From Polydactylus sextarius (taxonomy: Eukaryota; Chordata; Actinopteri; Polynemidae): DNA of 64,000 nt. This document shows, piece by piece, positions 23,758 through 36,100 of this stretch. The notes beneath the pieces are model-generated. The model had not been told where the DNA came from. It did no database searches and was given only the letters and a program-made list of their open reading frames with translations. Each line of letters begins with the position of its first letter. Position 1 is the stretch's first letter. Made by a program: the position numbers and the translations under genes. The stretch is from the NCBI GenBank assembly GCA_016801845.1, contig CM028912.1, positions 7,873,501 through 7,937,500 on the forward strand, given 5' to 3'.

Positions 23758-24612
23758 TCAGAGGGCCATGTGTTTCTCTGGTGCCTGCTTATGAGCCAGA
23801 TAAAGAAAGAGAATGCTGGACAAGGCGCTGACCAGGAAGATGACGTCAAACCAGCGGTGATAGAAGTTGAACTGCAGTTCTCCAAGAACCTCTGTCACGA
23901 TGGAGCGATACTCCAGCGGCATGCTCATTCGCATCAGCAGCACAGACGATACAAAATACATCCCCTGTTAGAGTAAGACACAGAGAGGAATTTGATTAAT
24001 CAGTTATTTGCCATCTGTGCTCAGTGTTATAAAACAGATTAAAAACAAACGCACTCACCATGATCTGAGCGAGGACAAGAACGATGACATTGGAAGACTT
24101 GCTGCTTGATATTGCATAGAAGAACTAAAAATGATAAAAAGAAAAAATCTTAGAGGATTTAAAAAATGTATCTCAGATGTAAATTCTTTGAAATATTCAA
24201 TCATTTCAACATGTATTATGTAAAACCATTACCTTAGTGAGGGTGATGAGTAATCCACGTATGGAGGTAACAATTATTATTCCCACCAAGATGAAAGAAA
24301 TGTGTTGAGACCAAAATTTTACCTGTGACAGGGAATAGGAGCACAAAAGAAAAGAAATGGAGAAGGAAATTGGAGCACATAAAGAAGGTGACAGCTTGGA
24401 TTTTATATTCATCATTTATTCATCGTAATATAAATATCATGCCATGCTCTGTGAGTGTGAGCTGTGAGTGTGATTGTATCACATAATTTGTCTACAGGAG
24501 AAAAGATTAAAACGATCATGATGAGGTTCACCTCAGAGAGACGCAGAGATGATAATGGGCCAGCAATTATCTTTACAGGACTTCATGCTGTATGACACGT
24601 GGCACACTTTTA

Positions 24613-24655
<43 letters not shown>

Positions 24656-26103
24656 AAGTGTGTGCATCTTACATCAAACTGAATCCCCAAGTAGTTCACT
24701 GTAATTTCAATGCCTCTTGTCACTGGATCTGTCTTCCCTACTCGGTCAAACACAATGTTTATAGTGGCCTATGAAAGAAAGAGAAACAGAAGGGATTTTC
24801 AAAATAAATAAAACATTTTTAAACTGTATTTTAGACAATATAATACAACATAAAGTGATTATAGATTATGTATGTGACATAAGACACAATGCTAGAAAAC
24901 AAGTGTGAATGCTCTCACCATGAAGATTTTCCAAACACAATAGATGGAAAAGAAGTAGCCAAGGAAGTTGAAGTATTTCCCCTGGAATGTCTTTGAGTAC
25001 TCAATACGTTCCTTAAGATAAAGAAAGGTGTGGTGAAGATTAAGGAAATAATTCATCAGTTTGTAATTTACAGTAATAAAAGCAGGTGTGTATATTATCA
25101 GTATAGGTACATGTCTGTAACAGCAATAAGCATTTGACAGCATGTTATCAAAAGTTCATCATCACTTTATTTTATTATACTTTTATCTATATCTGTGACT
25201 GGCTTAGGTCTTGTACAGTAGCACATCTGACCACTGTAATAATCAACTATGAAGTAGGGGGAGGTCTACAAACTGCAAATGCAACTAGAGATGCAAAACA
25301 ACTGTATGGGAAACACAAACACCTGAACATAGGTTAATGGATGATAAAGCTGCAAATTAACAAGATTCAGCAACTGTGAATATGTTTTATGAGACGGGAG
25401 ATTTCAGGCAGGACAACCAGGCCTTGGTACAGATTGTACTTCAACTGAGGCAGGCATCATAAAACACAGTTAAAGTGGACTAAAAACAATGATGATCATC
25501 AATCTGTATGGTTATATTCTATTTATATTTGAAAGGTAAAGGGTCATGTTAGTTAACAGATCAGCAGGTCAGGGTCCAAAATCTGTCAATCACTGATCAC
25601 CATTTTCTTATCAGACAGGTTACATAACCGGCTTGGGATGTTTGTGTTTCAGTCTTCTCTTGCGAGGATTTTATGAACACTGCATCTTATATATTAACCT
25701 ACGTAACTTTTGCTTCTATTTCACTCTGTTTCTCCATAGTTTGCAAGCTTGTATGTGCATGTGTGTGCACGTGTTACCTTGGTAGCTTGCAGGTCCACAG
25801 TCTCCAGAAAGAGTTGTCGACTAAGCTCCTCTAGAGCATCGACTTCCTGCTGGATCAGAGACAGGTCTGGAGGGAACGAGTCAAGGCTAAGATCTACTAC
25901 ACATACAGCAGCCCAGCAGAACATAGTTGTCTCATAACAAACATTACATATTGGACCTTGTTGTCATTATATTAAATATCAATTTAAAGGATACTTTCAC
26001 TGCCTGTTTGGGTGGAGGTAACACTCTTGATCATGCCCCAAAATCCTGTTTGTTTGTTCTGGTCTTCTCCACGTTGGTACATCTGTCTCCGTGTCATTGC
26101 AAT

Positions 26104-26150
<47 letters not shown>

Positions 26151-28379
26151 CAAACAGTTTGTACTTCATAGTGGCACAATGATTTTTTGAGCATTTTCCT
26201 TAAAAGAAAGACGTGTATTTTTTTTCTTTGCTCACCGTTTCTTCTTGCTGACAATCATGTCCATGGTTTGAAGCAACCGCCTCTCTAGAGCGAGGATGTC
26301 ACTGTCTGTTACATTTCTGTGAATGCAAGAAAAAGCGAGAAGCATAAAAGTGGCAGCACGAGCAGGAGCATGTGTTTGAATACTGCCATGAAAATAACTG
26401 ATTATAACAATTACTGATGCGCCTAATAGCCTCAGTTTAACAGATGAAACGGCCTCTGAAAAGAAATTGAAAGAGGAAATATAAAGCTGATCATACCTGA
26501 GGAAATAGGACATGTATGTGTATGGACAGTTAACAGCACCAAACCCAGACAGCAGAGCCATGAGAGTGACTCCAATCACACCGACGCGACTGATGAGCTG
26601 CTCAATGGACAGGATACCTAAACAGAAGACAACAACAGACTGAAAGCGCAACTATTTCACTCAGATAAATAGATATAGATAAAGTACTCTCACATAAACT
26701 ATCACATACACAATGTTACAAATACAGATGGCAGACAAACTTCTAGATAGGAGAACGATGCACATTTACCATGTTTTGGACTGAGGATGGGAAATGGGTC
26801 TCCCAACTTCCAGAAGAAATACATAAAGGTAAACCACACCATACAGGCAAAAAGGAGCCTCTGTCTCTGCACTGCACAGACACAAAGCAAAAATGATTAT
26901 TACACAGAATAACATCTTTCCAATAGCATCAAATACTTTTAGTTGACATTTTTTGATTTCAGTGGTTACAGCTGGCTGTACTCACGTAGGCGTATGTTGC
27001 TGACAACAAAGTAACCAATGTAGAAAGGCACCACAAAGATTAGAACCAGTAGTATCACATAGAGATTCAGTTTCCAGTGGAAATACCGGGAACTGTGGCA
27101 AAGATATGAGGAAATGACAGAATTTTTAAAAAATATTCTTCGATTAGCAGGAATAAAACAGAGTTACATCAACAGAAAATGTACTCACCTGCTACTTAAG
27201 GCACCGAGGATCTCAAAGATGATGAGTTCAAACATGGTACATGAAAAAGCAAAGGTGACAGAGAAAACCACCTGAACAACGTACTGTCGCACCTGTAAAC
27301 AAATATGTGACACATGAAAACAAACAAACAAACACATTATCATAGGAAGCATGGGCCAATGATTGACAAATCTTCACATGAAAATTCTTGTGGATATTTA
27401 GAAATAACTGACTTTATTACAGCGTACCTCATAGTCTTTGAACAGCTGCCGCATAAAGAACAACCAGCCAAATCCAAAGAACAGCACCTGTCATTGATTA
27501 AAATGTAAACAGATGGAGGAAAATTCACTTTGTTTTACAGTAAAACACAATAAAATTATCCTATCTTCGCTTTATCAAGCTGCAAAGTTAAAAGGCAGGT
27601 TTGAGTGAAATAGGTTAAATACCATATTTCAACTCCAACCTTAAGTCTCTGAATGAAGTTTTATTTTTTCAATATTTTCATGTACATCAACAGTCCATTA
27701 TAAACCAAGATAGCACCTCTACAGTGTATGCAGTGTGTATGAAACCTTTAGTGTATGCAACCTGATGGTATGTTATAGAAATGTATCTATAACAAACAAG
27801 GCACAAATACATACATGTGTTTATGAGATAATATTGAGCAAAAGTTCTAAATATTTTTTATATTCTCATCCATCACTTTATACCACCAGAGAGACATTTG
27901 ATTGGTCCTAAATTCATTCTGTATAACAATAGTGAACCCTAACATATAGCCAGAGTCAAGAAATAAAAATATGTTTCATTATATATGTGCAATTAGCTAT
28001 TACACTTGATAACTTTAGTCTTATTGTATTATACTTTATTCCTCTAGTTTATGTCTTATTTTATTTTTATCTCTTTTCTCCTATTTATTTATTTATTTAT
28101 TATTATATATTTTTGCTGTGTGTATTTTCTCTGTCCTCTGTGTCGCTGCAACAGTGCAATTATCAGTGACCAAATACAGGAAATAGAACTGAATTTAATC
28201 TCTTTAGCAACTAAAAGAAAAAAAAGTCCTACTACACATATTATGGCTACACAGCATCAATTAAAATGTAAGTTTACAATGTGTTCTAGCTTCTCCGACA
28301 CAACAAATTCATGTTTTATGTTTTAACTCATAATTACCTGAGAGGTGAACATGATGACTGAGTCCACCAGGAACGACAT
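23758..28379 (-). CDS. gpr89: Golgi pH regulator GPHR/GPR89, complete
   Basis: Multi-pass Golgi membrane protein reported as an anion channel that sustains Golgi acidification. Fourteen minus-strand exons: 28379-28338, 27487-27428, 27292-27189, 27092-26986, 26871-26770, 26617-26497, 26316-26236, 26104-25995, 25866-25778, 25011-24919, 24768-24673, 24322-24233, 24124-24059, 23964-23758. They join in frame to 455 aa, the length of the human protein. Diagnostic stretches include MSFLVDSVIMFTSQ at the start, KLGDPFPILSPKHG, VDALEELSRQLFLET, and a C-terminus FLYLAHKQAPEKHMAL nearly identical to human. The protein is hydrophobic almost throughout, with a cytosolic loop around exons 7-9. Exon 8 has a 3' splice site made of a (TG)n run. 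The gene is tail to tail with pdzk1 and head to head with the CD200-like gene, 1.7 kb away. Confidence 0.97.
24616..24653. repeat. (GT)n microsatellite beside gpr89 exon 11 donor
   Basis: About 19 GT units on the plus strand, so a (CA)n run in the gpr89 transcript, starting about 19 bases after the exon 11 donor. Confidence 0.95.
26107..26147. repeat. (CA)n microsatellite forming the gpr89 exon 8 acceptor tract
   Basis: About 20 CA units on the plus strand. In the gpr89 transcript this is a (UG)n run ending directly in the UAG acceptor of exon 8, in place of a usual pyrimidine tract. Confidence 0.95.
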
Positions 28380-28625
28380 GATGTCTGTAAAGAAAAAAAA
28401 AACAGCCTTTAGTCCGTCGAAAACTCACTGTACAGGCGACGCAGGGTCGGTAGCAGTTTCACTTCATGCTGCTATAAAAAATACATTCAGGCTTTAAAAG
28501 TTTTAAACGCTTGTTTTGCTGCTAATGAGCTCATTTTAGGCGCGTTCGTTGCTCAGCTGTCAAATTAGAACGGGAATCCATGTAGTTACGTCACTAATAT
28601 GCGTCCGACTTACTTCCGTCGCAAA
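28380..28625 (-). promoter_or_regulatory. Likely gpr89 promoter region
   Basis: Upstream of the gpr89 ATG. It contains a CRE-like TTACGTCAC at 28586-28594, an ETS-like ACTTCCG at 28612-28618, and several CpGs (GGCGCGTTCG, GCGTCCG) in otherwise AT-rich DNA. This composition suits a housekeeping promoter. The transcription start is not determined. Confidence 0.45.
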
Positions 28626-29476
28626 ACTTTGACGTATAATAAAAAACAAAACAAAAAGAAAAGAAACTGAAAACTTTTATGTATTTGCTGATATTTTTGA
28701 ATATATATGTATATTTATTAATAAAATTAAAACACAAAATTAAATACTTTATCTAATTTTGATATAGATTGTATTTATTTGATTTGAGTATTTTTGTCGG
28801 GTTGTTGTAGTTACAATACTTACCTGCAGATGGCGACAAAACAGCGTAATGAATTGTAAAGGCCACTATTATTACTATTGCCACTTGCGCTACTATTTCT
28901 CCCACAGGAAACTGCAACTCAGAGTTTGTATTCAGTTTTAAAATGTTTAGAAAAATTTAGGAAATACATTTTAATAACTGGTATAATTAATATTAGATAA
29001 TGAACCAAGATAATGAACCAAGAGAAGGACAAAGGAGCTATAACTAATCCAGCTCCACCTGCCTCCGTTAAGCACTTAATGACACTAGAGGGCGCTGTTA
29101 TTTCAACATATGAACCGTGGCTGCGCCTGTTGAGGTTCGATCCATTCAGTAAAGCAGAGCCACCGCCGGCTGGTGTTCATTGTGCCTGTGGTGCGCACAA
29201 TAGAAAACACTCGGATGAGTAAAAATAGTTTTTACTGGAGGTTGTACCGCAGTGATGTTTCAGAAGACTGGTGGATCTTAACGATGAGCAACATGTTGCA
29301 GTAGCAGGAGATCTCAAACTGCTGGGCTTTAACTTTTGCATCAGGACACAAGTTGAGGTGAGATTACGAGCCTGGCACCGGGAATAGACAATATTTTGAC
29401 AAAATAATTTAGTTCTGCTAACTTATTTGGATTAACTACAGGTGGTCTCATTTAATGATAAAAATGTAGATTTACA

Positions 29477-29581
<105 letters not shown>

Positions 29582-29713
29582 ATGAGCAGTTTGCTGTTAT
29601 ATGTTAGTATGAATTAATATTAAATTCATCTTGGAGTCAGTGTAGTCAGAGAAGAAGAACTGATGGCAAATAAACATCTCTGCACATTTGCTGCACGTTG
29701 TTACTCCACTTTA

Positions 29714-29845
<132 letters not shown>

Positions 29846-30105
29846 ATTTGCACTAGTTGTCACTGAACAGCTGTAATGCAATCAAACATGTTGGGTAGAC
29901 TCTAGTGACCACAGGAGCTGGACCAGCTCTGGCAGTGGGGAAAATGAGGTTATCTCAGCCTGTCAACATTTTTTCTGAGTCATTTCAGAATTGGCCCATT
30001 TGTGTAATTTATAGGTGAGTTAGAGTTCCTGCCGAGCTGAGTAATGATTACTGGTGTTTGTCTTTATCTACAGTACCACTCTTCCATATCCCTGTTAAAT
30101 GAGCA

Positions 30106-33100
30106 ATGAAGAAGATGATGATTCAGGCCTCCTGTAGGAAAGGTCTGCAGGTGTGTTTACTACTGCTGCTTGTGGGAAAACTACACGGTCAGTATGATGA
30201 GCTAAGAAAATAAATTAAGACTTGTAAGTACAACATATAATTGATATTAGTGTGGATGTATCAGGCAGGGTAACAGCCCCAGCATATCTACAAGCTCCAG
30301 TGGAGAAACCCTTTACTCTGACCTGCACTGTTTCGAGGGAACGAGGTGAATCTCTACGGCAGGTTCGTTGGCTGGATGTCCAGAACCAGACTCTACTGAC
30401 CTACACTCCCGGCGACATCGATAGTGTGAGTGGACAGCAGCATGTGGAGCTCGGCAACGCCCCGAAGGACACCTCAGCTATCATCATTCGTAGGGTGGGC
30501 TTCCGTGATGAAGGCTGCTACACCTGCATCTTTGACATGCATCCTTCTGGTTCAAAGCAGGGACAGACCTGCCTCACTGTTACCTGTGAGTACGGTTGTT
30601 TTTAACTGCTTGGAGTGTAGAAGAGCACAGATATTATTGTTTAGATCATACCAATACAAATCTATAGGTATCACTGGGGAATATTGGTAATATGCTTCAC
30701 TGCAGAAACAAAAACAACAAACGAAACGATTTACTGCTTTTCAAAATGCAGTATGTGCAAAAGTAATGTGAAATGTGAAAAAACTCTTGTGGGCAAAGTG
30801 ATTCTGAAACTGAGACAGAAACCTTCACACAGATGTCAACAATCTCCACCCACTTTAAATGTAACTATACAATAAGTATTACACATTACATCTGTTTTAT
30901 TGGTTTCAAACTGGATGTTGTTCATGAGTCACATAACTGTAGTGATCGCAACTACTTTAAAAGTTTAATTATCTCTTATCTCAACCCAGGGACCTAAGAC
31001 CCTTCAGGCAGATTCAACTCTGCAGTGTGGGAACATCAGCTCGGTTTTCCAGAATCAGATGAGATTCCCTATCCTCCGTTTGACACTGAATATCGTGCCC
31101 ATTAATCTGAACTTGTGTTGACATTTCAGAGATTTGCAAGATTAGTGAGGCATTTTATGCGCTACCACATGGTCCTACTTAAGAATCATAAAACGGATGA
31201 TTTCAGGTTTCATTGTTTCTGCCCTGTTGGTGTTTGGCTTAACTGATCTTGGATACCCTCCGTTTGCACCCACCCATCAAAATGAAAGAAAACTGATTCT
31301 ACAACAGTCTCCAGGGATAGTTACTCCTCCCTGCAACCTAAATATTAATCTGCTTTGGGGATTTACTGAGAAAATATGTAAATACAGATGTCCCTAACTT
31401 CTGAACACAAGTTGATGAGCCTGCTGAGGCTCAGCCAGTCATGTTAATAAAGAGCTGTGGAGCACAGGGAGAAGGAGGGTTCATGCTACTAACAAGAAAC
31501 AGCTGGTGCAGATTCCAGTGACTGGTTTTTTACTCGGGTGCTTCATATTTCTGAATATTACCATTGTCCTCCATTTCAACCCCTGTCTCTTTCACTTATC
31601 TTTTCCTTTACATCCATCATTGTTTCTCTGAACAATCTTGTTTTTTTTTAACTTCCAGCACAAGTCACTGTTGAAAGCAACAAAACAGCAGTGAGTGGCA
31701 AGAAGGTGTCGCTCTCGTGCTCCTATGGTTTGCCTGAGAAGGTGGAGCAGATCTCATGGAGATACACCTCTGCACGAGGAGAGTCTGTAGACGTCGCCTC
31801 CTTTGCAAAGCGGAGCGACCCCATGATTGAGCCAGCGTATGAAGGAAGGGTCTGGCTTAGTTCCTCCCTGTCCAACACCCAGCTCACAATCCAACCTGTC
31901 CATATCCAGGACGAGGGCTGCTACACCTGCCAATACAGCACCCACACTGACAAGCCAAAGAGTGCAACAGTTTGCCTCTCCACCTATGGTAAACATCTGT
32001 TTTCCTAACCAACCGCTACTGGTAATGATTTAATACTGTATATTTAAACGGCACACTCATAAATGTAGTGGATCCGCAACCTTTAAGTTCCTCAATTGAT
32101 GAACAGGCTATGTACTATATACTCTGTATAAAGTTGAGGACATGTTCATGCTGCTCAGACTTGTTGTGAATCGTTCCCATTCTAGCACAACTCCAATGCA
32201 AGAGGTGGTACACAAATCAACCACAGATCAAAGTCCTCAGTCTGTGCAAAATTCTTCCTTAAAAGAAAACCTTGTGAGTACCACTCACATGTCTGTATGA
32301 GAAATAACAAACTTTTTCCAGGAGCCAGTTAGCTCAGTTAGCTTAGCTTAACATAAAGAAGCAGGGAAACAGCTAACGTGGATCTACAAAAAGGTGATAA
32401 AATCCAAAAAAGTTTAATTATTCCTTACATTCACCTGAAGGTAAAGGAGACTGTTTATGTTTTTCTTTCTTATGTGCCATTATATGCTACTGTATCAGAA
32501 GTGCATACATTTTATATGATAATATTAAATGATATTATTTATATTGCGATCGAAAGACTAAACCCAGTGTTATGTTGCACAAAAAGTGAGGAACAGGAAC
32601 AATATTTATTAAATAAATGTATCCAGATGTTTGTTAAAAGTTTAATTACAAAACATTCCCATCTATGAGGATGAAGTGGTCTGAATCCTCATTCCTCTGC
32701 CTTAAACTGTGGCTGCTCGATGCGACTAAGAATATATTTCTTTTTCCAACATGGTCACACACGTCTTGTGAATTGACTCTGAGAGTTCATAACCCCATCT
32801 TTAGTCTGTGTCTGTGTCAAATTTCATGGCAGATTTCAAGGTTGTTCATCAAACTGACTTACTTTCCTCTAGTGTCAGACTTTCTGCCTCTCTGATCGTC
32901 TTTTGCTGTTTTGAATTTTTTTTATTTTTATTTAATAATAAAAGAGTTTTTCGGGTGGTTGTTTAGGAATATAGACATAAGAGCTGAGATGTTCTCCTGT
33001 GGGAGGAATAACAGAGGCAGACTAGTGCGAATTGAAGAAGACTTAACCTCGGACTTAGACAGGTACCTCTGGGATTTAAGTAGGAATGTTGGTCTTTTCT

Positions 33101-36100
33101 TCCCGTAGCCGCTGGAAGCTTTTTTTATGATACAGCAGCAAAGCTAAGCTGTTGGGTGATTTGTTAACACACAAACACAGAGCAGTGTGTCCATGTGAAG
33201 AATAGGCCTTTCGAAAGAATGATGGAGGCAGGGAGTGAGGTCCTGATGTATGACTGTGTCAGTGTTCACAGTGGACAGTGATTCCCTCTGTGCTTTGTCT
33301 CTCTCTCTCTCTCACTCTTTTTGCTCATTTGCGTTCCCACTTTCCCCCCTGTTCCCCCTCTCTCACAGTTATTTCAACAAACAGATGTGCTTTTGTTTGA
33401 AATTGAACTGTACAGTACAGTAGGTGCCTCTAGCAGCGCAGCTCAATTAGCATCAATGTTTTTTTTTCTACAGTCTCAACCCACGACCATCCGTCACTCA
33501 CACTCTCACACATGATGTCCAAAAACATCAAGTGCCAGCACAGATGGAATAAAACAATCATTATTTGTATTATTGATTAGGAAAAGCTGAGGTAGGTGAC
33601 TACACGAACACAGACTATACATGGATAAGTCCTTCAAAAGTTGTTATAAGCCTGGACATGTTATGTTTCTCAGGAAACATGATACAAAATTTAATTTACA
33701 ACAAAAATTTGCAGCTTGATAAATGTTTGGTTTTGGAAGAATCAGTTAAATATTGGCACAGATCTGAGTAAAGCAGTCAAACGATTCAAATAAATCACAT
33801 ATTTATGTCGTTGACATCCATGAGTTTTTACAATTTGGTGCAGATCCAGATAAAAAAATCCAGATATGACAGATGCGTAGGATTGTTTGACCTCGATAGA
33901 GGCACGTGCTCTGCTGAGTGCCATTGTAGTTAGTCAGTGAGCTCAACTAAGCATGTGATGAAGGGACAATGTCAGATATAATTGTTTCAGAATATTTTAG
34001 GAAATGTCAGTGTTGAGATACATATTCAGATGCTTTACTCACATAAAAGAAGTAATAAACTAATGCAAAGATGCTTATAACATAGTCACTTTTCATTTTT
34101 GTGACATACAGTGTTTTTATCAATTCATAGCAATAATATAGTCAAAATTGGACTTAATAGCAGCAAAATATAAAAATGCATTTATAACACCAGGTGTGTA
34201 AATATATGCTTTTGATTTTCTTTCAGTATTTTATGAGATAATTAAAGCCTTATAAATTCAGTGATACAGAAGAGCTACTGTATGGGAAAACTGTGGAATG
34301 TAGTTTTTAAATAACGGCCATAATTCTTTCAGAATTCACATCAGTCTCAGGCTCATTCGTCGGGCATTATGGTTTGGATTGTTATCCAAAATTTTTCCTG
34401 TTGTGGTTTTACCCACCTCAGATAACACTATCCAGACCGACGGTGGGTGAGGTTCATCATCTCAAACTCGAGAAGATGATGAAACTCCGAAGGCCAAATA
34501 TCTGTGGCGAAACGTGTTCTTGCCAACAAAAATGTTCTTGGTTCCAGTGTATCACATTCCTCTCTCAGCCCAGAGAACAGAGAATTGAAAACAGCCACGG
34601 ATTTACTTATGGATCTTAAGTGCAGGAATTCACATACTGCAACTCATCCAAAAGCTTCAAGGTTGTTACCAGGTATCAACTTAACTTTTCAGCCAAGGAA
34701 GATGAAGATATTCAAGCACAAACCAAACTTATTTTGCCCAATTTATGAATTCATTTCCAGATCTTTCAAGATTGTGTATTTAACACTCAGAACAAAAGAG
34801 CAAGTGTAGAAAGAAAGAAGTCAATATTGCAGAAGTTTCAACATTTTTCTTTTTTTTTCCCACAGTGCTGCCAAAACCTCAGGTGAGCTATAAGACCACC
34901 TCTGCAGGTGTGATCGAGGCAAACTGCACCACCGTGTCACGTCCCCCGGTGGAGATCGTGTGGAACGTGGAGACTGATAACCGCACCATGGGTCCGCCAG
35001 TGACCACGCAGCTCCCACAGGATGATGGAACCACTCTTGTCATCAGCACATTGACTGTCCAGTCTGGGCTGCTGAAAGACGTGTCCGTCAAATGCTTGGT
35101 GCACCACAAAGGGCTTGAGTCACCTATTGCTGTATCTATGAACACTAAAAGTGAGTTGGCGTCAGTGAACGGTGATTTGTGATGTCCATGTGGATCTCAG
35201 TTTGGAAATCTTAAATAACACTGTATCTCAGTTTGTTCAGGCTTTTATTTAGCCCTCTTTACATCGCCATCATCATGGGACCAGTAACTTCCTGGTTGCC
35301 TCACATTGTTTAGGGTGGAGGTATTTTGTAATGCGACCACCTGTAAAACAACAAATTGAAATTTTTACATTTAACGTTCTCTCGGGATTTAACAAGATCA
35401 ACCAGAAACACTATTTATAAATTCAGATTCTAATATAAGCAGTTGCCTCATAAGGAAGCAGCATCAAGATGGTACTAATACCTACATTTCAGTTTGTATA
35501 ACTTTAATCTGGCGACTACAAGACTTGGATTTACATCCTGTTGTATGATTATAGTTTAAAGAAATATCTATGCAGATAGAGATCAATAATACTGTCTGTC
35601 CTCCTCTCAGTTGGGACGGCTCTCACCATCCTGATCTCAGTCACCACAGTAGCAGCTCTGTTGGTCATGTCCCTCTGCTTCTGCCTTTGGAAGTGTTTTT
35701 TGCGCAAAGAAGGTGAGTGTGTGATTTTTCAAGTTAGTCCATGTCAAATTTTGTGTCAAGAAGCACTTCCCTCAGTGCTTCTTGACACAAAATTTGACAT
35801 GTCACTATTTCTCCTTACTCCTATACACGAGATTGGATATTAACTTGCACCATTTAGGCCACTTAGAAAATAAAGAATAGTCCCTTTTCTCCAAAATATG
35901 AAAAATTGTGAGACATCAGTCCACAGTTCTTCAACTAAATAATTAAATAAAAAGCAGAATTTGTGTGCTGTTTTACTTAACTTTAATTTTTGTAATACTA
36001 CCACATTATCAGGTGATTTGGTTGTTAGGCGATATTATTAGCATGAGCTAACACTAATTGTGCTTTTTACGTCTCTACTCCAGAAATAGTCGTGGCTATA

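Noticed and set aside
29013..29222. Plus-strand 69-codon frame in a GC-richer patch
   Set aside because: No similarity recognised and no initiation context; CD200-like transcription starts closer to 30 kb.
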